NCBI GenBank assembly: GCA_958496175.1
Contig: OY292275.1
Location: 31,535,001 to 31,599,000, forward strand
Direction: 5' to 3'
Source of the DNA: Sisyra terminalis
Lineage: Eukaryota > Arthropoda > Insecta > Neuroptera > Sisyridae
Length of the DNA: 64,000 bases
Positions within the stretch are counted from its first letter, which is position 1. Each line of letters opens with the position of its first letter. The notes under the pieces are model-generated. The model ran no database searches. It was not told the origin of the DNA and saw only the letters and a list, made by a program, of their open reading frames with translations. Of this stretch, positions 1-13,100 are shown piece after piece. A program made the translations under genes and the position numbers.

Positions 1-2165
1 TTGTTAATTGCGAAAATTTATATGTAGTACTTATTTATAGGTATACTTCGGAATAAACATAAAATTCACTGATACACCTGATTATTTCTTATTTTATTCA
101 TATTTCCTTCTTTTTTTCAAAAGCGATGGCAATCAAAACAATTACGACGACAGTCAAAAGTTGGGTAACGAATCCATGGTCGGGTCGCAAAGTACTTTCT
201 TGTTTGATTTATTTGAATGAATCAAATTTTTGTGATTCACGAAATATGGTTGATTCGTAGAACACGTTTCATCAGTAAGATACTATTTTAAGAGTAATGC
301 AATTCATTTCCCGATTGTGATTACGTTTAACTAAATGTGCAACTACGAACCCAAACTTGCCATTATAACTCAAATACAATTGAATCATGTCATAAACAAC
401 TAATAAACAACTATTTCTAAGTTTTATCACGTTGAAGCAAAACATTATAAAAAATTGATTAAAAACCGTTGGCAATTCCCAACTCTCCAGAACTGAATTC
501 GTGAGAGACATCTCCGATATATATATTATGATAACTAAGTTGTAGAATAATAAATAATTAAAAAAACACGTCTTCAAGAATTCACAGTTGAAAATTCTCA
601 TGTGCATTTTGCTAAAATAAATATTTTTTATTTCTATTATTATTATTAATATTTTATATTTTATATTTACTATTTAAATATTTTTATTTTCTTACCTTTA
701 TTTTCCACAACTTCCACCACAATCCCCACAATTGTCGAGCACAATTTAATGCAGTCGTCAGATGTCGTTTCCATCGTGCAAGGAGCGAATAATCAACTCT
801 TTTGTTGCCAAATTTTCGTTATGATGGATTCATTTGCATATTCAATTAAAAATAAAAGAGAGCATGAGACGTTGTCAGAGAGTAACGTGTCTTAAAGTTA
901 CCTGTATCGATTATTTCTTCGATTATTTGATCTCAATATATTTTAGCTTTTTTATGAAAATAACAGAGAGAACAGATAGTAAGTGTTAATAAGAGACTGT
1001 GACATTGTAATATTTTTAATATATTGATACATGACAACTTCTGATTTACTGGCTACAAAATCAATTCAAACTTATTAATTGAAATGAAAATATTTCTTAA
1101 CTTTCTTAGTTACGAATTAAATTTTATTTTTCGATATTGAAGAAAACTATCTATTTTTCTTACAATGTTTCGTTCAAACAATAATTTTATGCCTTTATGC
1201 TAAAAACATTTACATTCAAATTGTAATATTATCGACAAACCTGCAAAGATCTTCTTCCAAAAGTAGTAAAATAAAGAAGTTTAAGTAAGTTTTAAGTTCG
1301 CTGTGGTGGTAGAGGGAATTACAAATACAATTTTTCTCATTAAAGCTTAGATTTTATCTATAAAAATGTATTTTTTGACATAATGATATAAATTATAGAA
1401 AAACAGGATTTTTTTTTTAGAAAGATACGATAGTTCCATTGATTTGCAAGAGTAATGTGTTCTCTTCGGCTCGAGCAGTATGCATTTTCTTTAATATAGG
1501 TGACGGAAATCATAATTGTCGCATAGAAATAGGCGGCTCGGGCAGGACAGGTAATCCAGATGTATGTCATCTGGTGTTATTTATCATACTGTGACATACG
1601 AGTGACGTAAGAGTGACGAGCGCACTTTGTGAAATGCTTCATTGCTCGAATATCGCCATTGATCACTCTTGACCACTATGACATTAAACTCGAACACAAC
1701 AAACTTATAAATTTCATTAGATAAATTATCAAGCATACACGTCTACGTGATGTATCCTTCTACAATATCTGTATCATTTTACGCATCATTGCTGTAGGAT
1801 GTTACCAAACGACAAAATACTGAAAAGATGTTTCGCTTAACAAATACCGTTTATTGCAAACAGTACATGTCTTCAATTCAACGTTATATTTCACTCAATT
1901 GTTCCTCATTAAAATCAACAAACTAACATTGAAGCATCAGTGGTTAAAACGAACGAATCATTATCTATTCGTTAGAGAAACGCTTATCTTACAATCAGAT
2001 TTTTTTTCTTTATTTTCATTGATTGTTTATGATACATATTCGTAAATAGATATACAAAACATTCCTCATTAGAAGTAACAAAAAGTTTCAAACCTAGTAT
2101 AGGAGTTATCTACTATAGAAAATATAGAAATAAAGTTTGTACTTTAAAAGCAAATTACTAATAAT
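1..2165. other. AT-rich non-coding stretch, no gene seen
   Basis: I see no gene, RNA or clear repeat here. Open frames are short and arise from T-rich or A-rich runs. The slightly GC-richer part near 1440-1680 does not give a frame that I recognise. Confidence 0.5.
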
Positions 2166-2167
2166 TT

Positions 2168-2645
2168 TAATTTAATGAATAATAATAAATGTCCTATGAC
2201 TCAATTTCTTCTTTATTACGACGCGTTTCAACAGTTTTTGACTGTCATCATCAGGTAATGATTAATTTGTCAGTTGTTAACAAATTTTATATAGGTTTTT
2301 TGTTTTATATAATTTGTCGTTAAGAATGTTATTTTATTAGTGGTATAAAATTAGTTTAGTTTCGAAATTTAAGCATTGATGATTTTCGTCATAAAGGTGC
2401 TTTTTAAAATTTGAAGTTGTTATTGATGTAGGTTTCTTGGATGTATGTTCCTTATATCTTGTTCCGAAAGATATACCGGTTTGGGAAATGTAGAATTTTT
2501 CGCAGGAATCACATTTAATTTTATGTATTCCGGTGTTATTTTTCGTTGTAATTTGGGTATTCTCAAATGGTTAATGAATTTTGATCATGTTGTTGTTTGT
2601 TGAAAATACAATATTGATGTTATTTTTCTATAGAAAGTTGGCGAT
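2168..2645 (-). pseudogene. Penelope-like element remnant, left arm (GIY-YIG end)
   Basis: Read on the minus strand, the sequence encodes the C-terminal part of a Penelope-like retroelement polyprotein. The linker NINIVFSTNNMIKIH is followed by a GIY-YIG nuclease start (TGIHKIKCDSCEKFYISQTG) and then by GTRYKEH. The usual Tyr of the second motif half is kept in KFYI, and the downstream Arg of TRYKEH is visible. One stop falls between the linker and the nuclease, and two more follow near ILYH, so the copy is dead. In this family the nuclease nicks the target site for retrotransposition. The reverse transcriptase core upstream is missing. The 3' end lies near 2170, after a hammerhead-like motif. 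The copy faces away from a second copy at 2731-3080, so the two truncated 5' ends face each other. The class call is firm; the subfamily is not assigned. Confidence 0.8.
2225..2252 (-). ncRNA. hammerhead ribozyme-like motif, left Penelope-like arm
   Basis: On the minus strand the core box CTGATGA is followed by a short stem (CAGT pairing with ACTG around a CAAAA loop) and then by GAAACGCGTC. This is the order expected for the minimal hammerhead motifs known from Penelope-like element ends. It lies just after the decayed reading frame. Whether it still self-cleaves cannot be told from the sequence. Confidence 0.55.
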
Positions 2646-2730
2646 TGTAAAACTAAATATATTATGGAGGTTTGATTTTATATCATATATTTTTTGTTTT
2701 CTTTTGGTAGAATTGGAAGAAGAAATTTTT

Positions 2731-3080
2731 AGATCTTTCGGAACTGTATTTTGTTCGGAAATTTCAAATTTTACAAAACTTTATGGCGAAAATCATCAAT
2801 GCTTAAGTTTCGAAACAAATTTTAAGCCACTACATATTTGCAAGACAGGATCACATATGAACACCCTGGAAGAATATGAAATATATAAAGCTCACAAACT
2901 AGATCCAAATAACATCTTTATTATCCTTAACGACAAATTATTTTTAAAACAAACAACCTATATGACATTTGTTTACAACTGACAAAATTATCATTACCTG
3001 ATGATGCCAGTCAAAAACTGTTGAAACGCGTCGTAATAAAGAAGAAATTGAGTTATAGGACATATATTATTATTCATTAA
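2731..3080 (+). pseudogene. Penelope-like element remnant, right arm (C-terminal end)
   Basis: The plus strand carries the end of the same element as at 2168-2645. The two arms share LYGENHQCLSFET here and LYDENHQCLNFET in the left arm, followed here by MNTLEEYEIYKA and ILNDKLF before a stop at 2980. The right arm keeps a block of about 80 bases after the shared FET that the left arm has lost. It lacks most of the GIY-YIG domain; a trace of it survives around 2731 (ATCTTTCGGAAC). After the stop come the hammerhead-like motif and a shared 3' end finishing in ATTATTATTCATTAA. The apparent open frame running in from 2581 is partly antisense to the left arm and is not a gene start. Confidence 0.78.
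2998..3034 (+). ncRNA. hammerhead ribozyme-like motif, right Penelope-like arm
   Basis: CTGATGA at 2998-3004 is followed by a CAGT/ACTG stem and GAAACGCGTC from 3023. The motif is nearly identical to the left-arm copy; the arms differ by a single base in the stem region (GCCAGTC against GACAGTC). The four-base stem is kept in both. Confidence 0.55.
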
Positions 3081-3084
3081 TTTA

Positions 3085-3735
3085 TTAATTGTGACTTAGA
3101 AATAAATAAAATATTTATCAATGTTAAACTAATATTTTTCTTTAAGCTACTCTAAATTAACAGAACAAACTTTTACTTTTATATAACGTATAGTTATTTG
3201 AAAGTAACCCATAAATTTAGATGAGTGCAAGGAAACTTCAACGATTGGATAGGAAAAGAACCGTCTGCTAGGTTTGTAGTAAATATATAGTTTAAATTAA
3301 TTTTATCAAGAAAAAAAAACTAACTAAAATTAAACTGGGTCAAAATATTTGAAGCATAAGAAATTTCGAATATAGAATACATATACCTATAATCTCATCC
3401 TTTATGAGAAAATTTCAAAGGGGGTGAAATGGATTAATGTAGATGCTTTCAATAAAACCTTGAACCATTACTCTTTCTTTACATTTTCATTCTTTCCATA
3501 CACCACATGTAGCATTAACCTGTACAAAGTTCATCCTCCACCCTGTTTTAAAACTACCAAGGATTTGGCTATACAATATTTAATTATAATGGCCAAAAAT
3601 ATTAAGCTTTTGCTTTAAAGTAATATAAAAGATAAATTATAATCAAAACTTGAAAGACCTGAATTTCATTCTCTTTATGTACGACTTTATGTCGGTAAGT
3701 ACAATAAAAAATATTGAATTAGTTACTCTCAGCAA
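3085..3735. other. no gene seen
   Basis: AT-rich sequence without recognisable coding or repeat structure. A 64-codon frame at 3424-3618 has no recognisable motif and I treat it as chance. Confidence 0.4.
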
Positions 3736-3739
3736 AGAC

Positions 3740-3960
3740 TTGTCATTTGAGGGGTGTCTTTTGTAAGGAGGTACGGTCCCCACGACATCGTTCAACTCTC
3801 ACCCCCAGCGACTTCCGAGTTCCGCACTCAGCTGGCTCGACCTGCACCTCATACCGTTCTCATAGAAAATCGCTACAACCCCATTGTCAGCACCTTCTTC
3901 AAATGTATATACAATACCTGAGCTAAGAGTAAGAGGACATTGCGGTACAGTTGGGGAAGA
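3740..3960 (+). other. GC-richer coding-like patch, possible retroelement ORF fragment
   Basis: This patch is clearly richer in C and G than its surroundings. One plus-strand frame reads RYGPHDIVQLSPPATSEFRT, then PAPHTVLIENRYNPIV, and ends in a stop at about 3922. A proline-rich segment followed by an ENRY/NRF-type motif recalls LINE ORF1 proteins, but the match is weak and a second frame is also open. I could not extend the frame in either direction, so the patch is unidentified. Confidence 0.3.
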
Positions 3961-4214
3961 AATCTTTGTAGTTTTTGGAACATCTGTATATTATCTTAAA
4001 TTTTCCAGAACAGCAAATTCATTTTAAATTTTTAACATCTTTTATTGAACATCTGCAAAGAATTTTGAAAACATTTTTAAAGAAAAATATATACATGGAA
4101 AAATTAAGTTACTCGTTTTTGGTTAATCAACAAAGTACATATCAATTTCAACTTTACATTTTTGTTTTTGATTTCTATAATCAAGTGTTAAATTTTTACC
4201 AATATTTATGAATA

Positions 4215-6030
4215 AAAAATTAGCAAGTATCTGGAAGGGAGGGGGACAGGTGTGTTTTCGTGGTGTTTAAAGTTGAAGATAAAATTATATCATACAGTTC
4301 CCACGAATAAGGGTGCGTAGTTTACCCTTCAACCCCAAGGAGGTGGTATTTGTATCAGCATTAATAACAACCCCAATCTTAAAAGTCCGGTCTTTACAAC
4401 AAAAGACATCAAATTTAAAAAATAGAATATGTTATTTATAATAGAAACGGGGATGTAAGAATAAATGTTAATGATTCATGATGTTTTGGCTTTCCCAGGG
4501 TCGCCAGCGTGGGATTGTCACCCTTACAGCTATTGTTCATTACCTTTAAATTAAATATTTCATACACACCAATTAAAGTGCACTTAATGTTTTTAATTTT
4601 TGTCAAACAATTTATTTGAAGAAACTTAACAGCAAAGACATACTTAAATATTTTACACCATATCGTCGTATCAAAAGAGATCTTAAAATGAACATTTAAA
4701 AACTATGTTTTTCTTAATTTAAAAGTATTATTCTTTAATTCTATCGAAAATAATACAATAGGAAATATATTTGCTTCTGTAATTATAACAAAACCTGAAC
4801 ATACTGTAATTCTGTATTAACCTTAAATTGATAAATTCAAAAGAAAATTTTTGATGGCTTCACAAATACTATATTATAAGAGTAGTATCATTTACTTACA
4901 GTAATAATTTAGCGAAATCAAATATTTATTTCTTAAACTTTAGAAACAAGTCACGATTTTCATGATTTTTAATAACTTTATGTTTTTATACTATTGAAAA
5001 TCAGAAATCTTTTAAGAGTTAAGAGAGTATAAAAAATATTGTTTCCGGGTGTTTGGAGTATTTTTCTTATTAATTTCGATCCTAAGCATGTCTTCAACTA
5101 TTATGTATCCGTGGATTATTGAGGAACTTTTATAATTTAAATAATTAATATTATTTTACAACGTCGCGAAAAATTAAAAATCAGTCTTAATTAAAGATCC
5201 TCAATCATCCTCGGATACATACATTTTAAATTACTTAAAAGATATCCAAATAAGTTGCCGAAAAAAAAAAACGAGGACAAATATAATATATATATTTTTT
5301 ACCCTGAGATTACTTGCTTATTATTTTCAATAATGTATAGAACGTTGCAAAGATATAAAAGTCACCAGAAAGAGGAGTGATACATCCTCGTTTATTTCTC
5401 GATTTCTGAAAAAATTGTTTGTTTGTAATAAAAATCAATGTCACATCCTTAGGTGAATTCCATTTTCTGATTACATATCTTTCTGTGGACGTTTGTGGGT
5501 CTGGTACTTCCTTAATTCGCTGGGGTCAAAAGAGCCTGATTTACGGAAGATATGTAATTCCTTATTTGTAATTTTCACCTTGCACTCAATTATCACTATA
5601 TATGAATCATTGCCAGAATTTTAAATTACGAATAATTGGAAACTTAACTATTTAATATTATTAGAGGTAGTATTTTCTCTCCGGATAGTGACATTTATCT
5701 TTCAGACATAATTTTATCTGAAAGATAGAAAAAATAGGCAAATTTTCAACTAAGAAAAGTAATAGGTATAGGATTTATCTAACATATGAATTTTTGTCTA
5801 TTTAATAGCTACCCTTAAGGATATGGCTTATCTATCCATGAGTGAAAATATTGACCCTTAATTTATTAACTTTAATTACTTTAAAGTAATTTACTGTTTG
5901 TTTAAACAAATAAATAAGAATTAACGTTTTTTAAATTGAAATTAACTCTGATGTTTTGAATTATCTCAATAAATATAATTCGTTTGTTTAATAGTACGAT
6001 AATTTTAATTGTATATTACAACTTACTTTT
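4215..6030. other. no gene seen
   Basis: AT-rich sequence. Small GC-richer patches occur near 4320-4350 and 4490-4530, without a convincing frame, tRNA or repeat pair. Confidence 0.4.
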
Positions 6031-6034
6031 AAAT

Positions 6035-6206
6035 CACTTTTTAATTGTTATTTACCGTCACTTTAAAACTGTCATGGTCCTTAGCGACTCCAGGGTTGAT
6101 GAAAATCCATAAATGGAAAAATATCGATTTGCTCGATACGAGATTCGAACCCAACATCTACCAGTTTTCGAGCGAACTACCTTGACCACTCGGCCACCAG
6201 TAGGCT
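6035..6206 (-). mobile_element. tRNA-derived SINE, copy 1
   Basis: On the minus strand the element starts AGCCTACTGGTGGCCGAGTG, with a box A-like segment (complement of 6184-6196) and a perfect box B (GGTTCGAATC, complement of 6142-6151). The layout recalls the type II tRNAs for serine or leucine. Acceptor-stem pairing is absent and an unrelated body follows, so this is a SINE and not a tRNA gene. The body contains GAGTCGCTAAGGACC and ends GACGGTAAATAACAATT. Copies 2 (43715-43887, plus) and 3 (58310-58468, minus) share head, body and tail. Copy 1 keeps the best box B. SINEs are transcribed by RNA polymerase III and moved by a LINE; the partner LINE is unknown. Confidence 0.82.
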
Positions 6207-6214
6207 TTAAACTA

Positions 6215-8225
6215 TTTTTCTAGTTGACACATTTCATTTTTTATTATAATCAGAATAAATAAATGTGATAATACAACAGATAATTTCATAACTTTGACAG
6301 ATATGTATTTGTAAATTTGTACTTAGTCCGGTTTACTTATTGTAACTTTTATAATTTCAACTTTCAAATTTTTTATTTTTGAAGGTTAAAACCTTCTAAT
6401 ACCGTCTTAAAAAGAAGCTTTTCATAAACTTAACATGTAGATGATCTACAATACATTTGAAGCTTCTATGTACTTAAATTTGTATTTCAATCTGTCATTG
6501 GTCATCTGAAATCAAGCCTTAATGCCGCTTTCCTTTAGTGTTGGCGAATGTCGCTGGTGGGAAATCTATGGTGCAGTAATAGTTATTTTGATTCTAGATT
6601 TTAAATTTTATGAATCGTTTTGCTAAAATACAAAGAAAGGTACCTCTGCGCGATGTTGCACACAGCTGGAGATTGTAAACAACCATTCTTTGGCTATAAA
6701 ATTGTCTTTATGAAGACTTCAAACTGGGGAAAAATACAATACGATGAGAACGGTGATTAAATTCTTTGACTAGTATTCGCATGTGGTGTACAGTTATTTA
6801 TAAGTGCACAATTTTTTTCTTCATTGTGAGCTTTCAATGCACTTTTATGTTTTGATTTTTAGTAAAGGTAGTATTATATGTTAATCAGTTAAAAATAAAA
6901 GAGTAGCTTGAATGTGAAATGTTTTCCTAAATTAAATTTAATGTTAGGGTCAATAAATGTGATTATTATAATTTTTATCTATTACATTTACATATATACA
7001 GTCTATTCGTCAAATGAAAAAGAAAAAATAAATTATAAAACCCCTTACTTAAGTTGTAAACTACAAGAGGTTTGAAATGTTTGGAATTCTTCAGGCTATG
7101 AGAGCAACAAAATTCGGGAACAAATTTTATTTAGAGATCTTAATGTTTGAATTTAGGGAAAGAATTAAAATATAGATCTATTATACATTTAATTTTTTTT
7201 CCAAAACTCTTATCGTATCTACCTTTACAGAAATTAAATAATAGTATTGATAAGTTAAAATCTTTTTCTTTTAAAAATATAAAAATTTTCACATTGGTTT
7301 ATAGTTGAAAAATATTTTATTTTACAAAATCAGATGAAAGAGTAAGTTTGTGTTACTTTTAATTTCGTTGCATTCTATTACAAATTAATCGATATTATGA
7401 AATATATTATTTTTTGTGATATATTTATCATATTTGCGAATTTATTAATTCGATGTTTTTCATATCTGAGTTGTCTAAAAAGATGAACTAAAATACGCCC
7501 GCACACAACATGTAACACAACCTTCATGACCTCACCACGTTCCATTTACTTGTAGATTTCTATCTGTTACATGCAGCATACCAAGACTTTTGACAGCCGA
7601 GATGTACCTTCAACAACCGTCTACCTTACATTGCGTGGGTGCATTCTTTGTTAATTTGTATATTTACAACACGTCTGACTATCTATAAAAGTCAGCCATT
7701 CGAGATAGTAAAGTCATTCCATAAAATTTGCCATGCGTATATTTCAATATAATACCATTTTAATATCTTCCTTCATACTAGGAATAAACTTAATTAACCA
7801 ATGGATACTATTTATTAATACGTTTAACTGATAGATTTACTAGTGTTTCTTACATTGTTGTGCTTTTCAAGGCAACAAAATTGACGTAAATTAACTTCAA
7901 AATGTTATCTGAAAATTAAGAAAAGTTATTTTATGTATTGTCATAAAATATTTCTTTTACAATAAAAAGTACGCACATAATTCAACGTGACATATAAACA
8001 TCTTCATAAGTTTATATCGTTGAATAAACCTGTTAATATCAACGTAAATTATCGTTCAAAGAAAAACAAGGAATTTTTGTGTTATGGCTATTATGGATAC
8101 TTGTCTACTTTTTATATATCAGATATCCATTTAAATAAAAAAACACAAAAGTATTTCCCATTGCTAGTTGTGAAATAATAACTTATAAATTATTAACTTG
8201 ACGGACTGTAACTATCTCAAATCTT
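6215..8225. other. no gene seen
   Basis: AT-rich sequence with a somewhat GC-richer patch at 7490-7690 that gives no convincing frame. A 63-codon frame at 7987-8178 lies just before the repeat copy at 8230 but has no counterpart beside the second copy, so I do not call it a gene. Confidence 0.35.
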
Positions 8226-8229
8226 TGAA

Positions 8230-8965
8230 CCTTAGTTATTTTTTTTTAGTATTCGCTTTGATGTATGAAGCCATGATAGGGGAAGTCAAATCGACACAAG
8301 CGTTCCTAGTGGTCAGTTTATGTGGTATAGTGAGCTATATAGTAATACACGTGATAATTTTTATTTTAATATCGAAAATAAGATACCAGAGTTGTGTTGT
8401 GAATTGTAAAAACACCAGCAGAAAAAACGAATGTAAATTTTATAAAATTCTGACAGCTAAATGGAAAATAAATCAAAGAAATCAATGAATGACTACAGCC
8501 AGAAGACAAAAGTAACTAATAAGTTGGTAACTCAACCCTAATTTTATCAACCATACTAACAATTCGAAGATTAGCGAACCTTTGCAAAACTATCAAGTTT
8601 TGTTAAAATTCCTATCTATTTTTTGAAATCAGTTATTAAATAAATTAAATTTATTAACACCTATTTTTTTTATTTTAAAATTTTAAATACTTTTAGTAAA
8701 ATTTTTCTTTTTGACCACTATTTCAATAATTTGTTTTCATTTTTATTCCTTGCCTTCTATTATTTTTGGAATCCTATACTTAGAGTAACTTAATCTTATA
8801 TTTACTGCATTTCTCATTATTTTAATAACTATACTTACATGTTTTTGGTTTAAATCACATAAATACAAAAGTGCAATGAATATAATTTGTCTTATATTTC
8901 TTTGTGTAGATACTTTTTTATTATTTATAACAAATACTTATTTTTGCGCTGCAATCAGACACAGC
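8230..8965 (+). repeat. unrecognised family with former reading frames, copy 1
   Basis: This segment is homologous along its length to 34175-33385 on the minus strand. Shared blocks include GACACAAGC near 8295, ACCAGAGTTGTG near 8385, the GAATGTAAATTTTATAAA region near 8430, the 28-base block around TTCCTTGCCTTCTATTA at about 8745, and GCGCTGCA...CAGCGAATA near 8950. A frame at 8198-8488 encodes GEVKSTQAFLVVSLCGIVSY with two probable membrane segments and then KNECKFYKILTAK. Copy 2 has KNECNFYKFPTTKC in the equivalent frame. Further on, YSLPSIIFG is read in the same frame in both copies. A TAA at 8785-8787 breaks the frame here. I do not recognise the protein. T-rich DNA tends to encode hydrophobic residues, so membrane segments are a weak argument on their own; shared frames between copies are a better one. 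It may be a pseudogene pair or a transposon relic. Confidence 0.65.
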
Positions 8966-8984
8966 GAATAACAACGACTATATT

Positions 8985-9032
8985 TAAAATCATATATATG
9001 TAAATATATAATATTATATATAAATATATAAA
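8985..9032. repeat. AT-dinucleotide-rich low-complexity tract
   Basis: Nearly pure TA/ATA repeats, probably a decayed microsatellite. It lies directly after the end of the unknown family copy 1. Confidence 0.7.
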
Positions 9033-9915
9033 ATCATAAAAGCAGAAAACCGAAAATGAGAAAACATAGTACTATTTTCTTGAAATATTTAATGTGCGAT
9101 CAAAAATATCTTTTAGAGAACAATAAAGATTAAGCTGACATTTTCCACAATTGTGTCATAATCCATATTGGTGGTTTCATATTAAAACCTCGTGACTTAC
9201 ATTAAACTGAAATTCAGGTTTTATTTAACTTCCTTTATTATATCATTTTTCATAAATCATAAAAATCATGTACCTGTTTAGAAAAAATCAATCGGTTAAT
9301 TTTTTCATTTTTTAAAATTTCATTCTTTTTTAATTTTTGCAACCGATTCATGCATATTTTCTGTGTGTTTATTTGTTAATTAAATATAAATAATATTACA
9401 TTTACAATTATAGCTCATACCTAATACCTTGTCAATATACTACATAAAAAAAGTAGTTAATTGTTAACATTACACAGTTCGTAAATTAACATTGACAATA
9501 TGTAATAGAAGTTCTAAATTCTATAACCTATACTGTTTATTATAATACAATACTTGCTACGACTTATATTGTAACTACTATCATAAATTTCGACACCGTC
9601 AATATCGACTGTTTTCGCAATAGAAATTGTAGCACTTTAAATGCCATTTTTTCGATTATTCTTAAAGAAATATGAGAGGTTATTAAAATAGTCTTAACTC
9701 AATTTAAATCTAAGTTATATGTGCTTAGCAAGTTATTATGAAAGATATTTTAACATTTTATATGTTAACATTTGGCATTGTTACGTATAATGATGACTTG
9801 TTGCAAAAATTTAAAGAGGTTAAATTAAAAAAAAACATATATTGCAGAAAATGTTATGATCGTATTAGTACTTTCAATTATTTGTACCGTTGAGTGGAAA
9901 TTAATAGTGCAGTTT
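9033..9915. other. no gene seen
   Basis: AT-rich sequence without a recognisable frame or paired repeat. Confidence 0.4.
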
Positions 9916-9924
9916 TTTTCCATT

Positions 9925-10155
9925 TTGTTTTCCATCCGAAGGCAGGTTTCTCGCGTTATATGATTTTATCCTCCAGGGTTGTCAATTCCTGATAAGATTT
10001 TTGAAATCAATGTAACCCATTCCTCTTCTTAATAAGTTCAGAGTTTCAACCCGTCCTCTTCCTTTTTTTCTTAGAGCTTTCCAATTTTTCTTCTACAGTA
10101 CCGAATTCGAATCCTTTTCCAGAATGTGATCCATCCAGTTAACTTCTCTTATGTA
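9925..10155 (-). pseudogene. decayed RTE-like LINE C-terminal fragment
   Basis: On the minus strand one frame reads REVNWMDHILEKDSN, then a stop, then KALRKKGRGRVETLNLLRR, then GYIDFKNLIRN, a second stop, QPWRIKSYNARNLPSDGK. The order NW-HIL, then a K/R-rich KKGRGR block, then a W-R pair resembles the tail of RTE-type insect LINE polyproteins, after the reverse transcriptase domain. Two stops show that it is dead. No reverse transcriptase core is visible upstream at higher coordinates. The clade assignment is tentative. Confidence 0.45.
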
Positions 10156-10159
10156 GGTA

Positions 10160-13100
10160 AACTCAGATAAAGTAAATTCAAGTTAACTCATATTATTGTG
10201 TAATTTTAAAAATTTTTGAATTATGTATGTGCAATTTGAATTTCTCACTTCATAGTGCATTAATTGCTCATAATTACAGGGAATCATTTAAGTCTTGTGT
10301 GTCGTAGGCGATGGAGAAGACACCTTTAATTTTAAATAAATAAAAAAAATGAAATATGAAAGAGAAATACGTGCTGTTAGGCTATGATAAAAGAACTTTT
10401 TGATAAAAAAATAAAACTTAAAATAAAACTGAAAAACGAAAAATAAAAGAAAATGTGTTTAATCTTAAAAACCAAGCGCGGCGTCAAACTATCAAATACA
10501 TACATAGAAATTTTATTCAATGCATAGAATGATTACAACTGAAGATCGGTTTACAATGTTATGGAGTTGGTATAAGAGTCCTACTTTGTGATTTGAGTAA
10601 CACTAGATTTTTTACATTAATTGATTAACTTTTTTAATAATTGTTGATTTTTTGTTTGGCGCGACTCCTAAAATTAGTAAGTTTCATTAGAGTGAGAGCT
10701 TAGTACAATTGAAAATACGTTTATTTTATTTCTTTGGCTTTTTAGTTCTTTTTTTCGTGGGATTTACTTTGTGTTAAATAGTTATTATGTTTTAATTTTC
10801 AAGGGTGATAATTAATAGGTTCAGTTAAGTATGGTAAAACTATAAGTGAGTTTTCGGCAATGACGTTTTAATTAAGAATAACCGTTAATCCGAAAAATGT
10901 AATTTATAATTTTTCGGATAAAATAATTTGCTCAGTTTTTCAGTGATTGAAAAATAATTGATATATTTTATTTTGAATATCGAGTTGCTAGAATAAGTTT
11001 GAAATCTTGCGACGTCACTCGCTATAAGTTAGGAAAATTTCATTTTTCCAAATCTTTGGACTACTATATTTTTGAATAATTTTCTTGAGACTGACTGTTC
11101 AAATCAATATTTTTGGTCGAAATGTTCTGCATTTTAAATTAGCAATAATTATTTATGTCTATTATACATATGTACCATACATCTTCAAATATTCAGTTTC
11201 GGAGAATTTTGTTTTTTTTCTTAGAAAATTCAACCCGATTCTTTTTGATATGTAGGTTGGCATAATAGAACCGTTAATGAACTTTTTCGAATTAACTTTT
11301 TTTTAAATTTCTGGACAACTTGTGAAGGTACTTAGAAATTGTTTTAAAACAAATTAAAAAACATTTTTTCGAAAGAACTCTCCGAATATCCTTAGGAACT
11401 TTTCGTAATGACAAAATTCTGCTACTCGTACAACCTTTTTTCAACTTCAATTTTCCAGAAGAGGAAAAAAAATTCAAATTAGTCTTTTGAGGTCCGACCT
11501 CAACGTCTTTGTGCAAAAATTACTGGATCCGACATATTTTTAAATCAAAACATTTATTCTCAATTTAGTTTACAAGCCATCAATCAATCCCTATATTTTT
11601 CTGTCTTTTGAAGACGATTTGAATTTTTAAATTTGCATGAGGTCAATTTCAAAATATACCTTATTCAGTAAAGAAATAATTTCCAAAATTGTCGCGTTAT
11701 TAAACTTAAATAGTATTAATAAAATTGGACTGTCCTGCGAAAAATGTTAGCTGATCTTACATATATTACAAAAAAATATAATATGTTGATCTAAGAATCT
11801 CTTTTATTTTTTCGTTTTTTTTTCGTCGGTTAAAAATATATAAATCTTCAGGTTCATATTCGAACACGTATACTGAACATACAGGGAAAATGAAACCTAA
11901 CCTTTTTACCAAACACATAATTAATTTAATAAAAACAGCAATTGACTATAAAATAGATCAATGAAAATAAGTTGAATCTTAAATTATTGAAGATTAGACG
12001 AGCAGATAATTTTTAAAATTGAAAGACATTAGATTCTAAGTATCTACATCATTGGTAAATTACTGAAACTTCGAAGACGAGAAAGCTTGAGAAAACATAG
12101 ACCAAAGAAAGAAAAGTAGCATACAGCAAAGTAATAAATGACATATGAGTGGAAAGGGAGGCCAGGGACTGCATCTGTATACTTGGCGTCGTCCCTATTA
12201 GGCTCTATCCGAAAAAATGAAGTAAACAAATCAGTAATGTATTATTTTTGGTGTAAAATCTGTTGCTTCAATTCATTTACATAAAATCATCAACTTTAGA
12301 CCCACTGCAAATTAACATTTTTAGTAAATCGTGAGAAACATACAACTTTAACTTATAATCTTCACAAATTTAGTATAAAAAAGATATTTAAATCTTAACG
12401 CAATAAATATCAGAAATAAGATACTAGATTCTTCAAAAGAAAAAAAAATAACCAAATTCAACTATACTTTAAAATACCTGATTAGATAATAATAATAGAA
12501 GCAAAATATTGATTTTCTAAAATATTTGTGACGATAATTATGCAACACTATTTCCACAACATTAAACTCAGCCAATTTTAGTCTGGTTAGTCTATCGTTG
12601 GTCGTAATAATTATTAGCGCTGGAATTTATCACTCCTTTTTGCATATATCCCCTTTTTACTTACAAATTATAATAATAAATCATTTCAATTATTTTTATA
12701 TTTTATATTGTAAATGGTATGAGTTATTTTCGACTATAATTGGATTTATATTTTTTGATAGTTGTAAAAAATATCATAACTTAAAAACTATGGCATTACT
12801 TATATTTTTTACTATTTGTTTTTATTTTTAAGTAAGACCCGGATCTGGGTACCCGCAGTGTACGAAGGGTTAAAACAAAAAATAGTAAAAATATTTTTTA
12901 TCTGGTAATAGTGAAGGCATGTATTGATCGTTTATGAGGCAATTTAAAAGTTTAAGCTCCGGATCTACTTTTCTAGTTAATATAAGTATAATATAAAATT
13001 CTATAATAAGGACGACACTGTAGCGAAATCGCTAAATAATTATATCAATTGATTTCTTTATTAAAGTCGTTCGAAAATATATTTTTGATATCACAATATT

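Noticed and set aside
2581..2982. 133-codon frame taken as one gene
   Set aside because: Its first part is antisense to the left Penelope-like arm; only the C-terminal part is the right arm.
6130..6206. Box A and box B suggested a tRNA gene
   Set aside because: Acceptor-stem pairing is missing, an unrelated body follows, and two more copies share that body, so it is a SINE.
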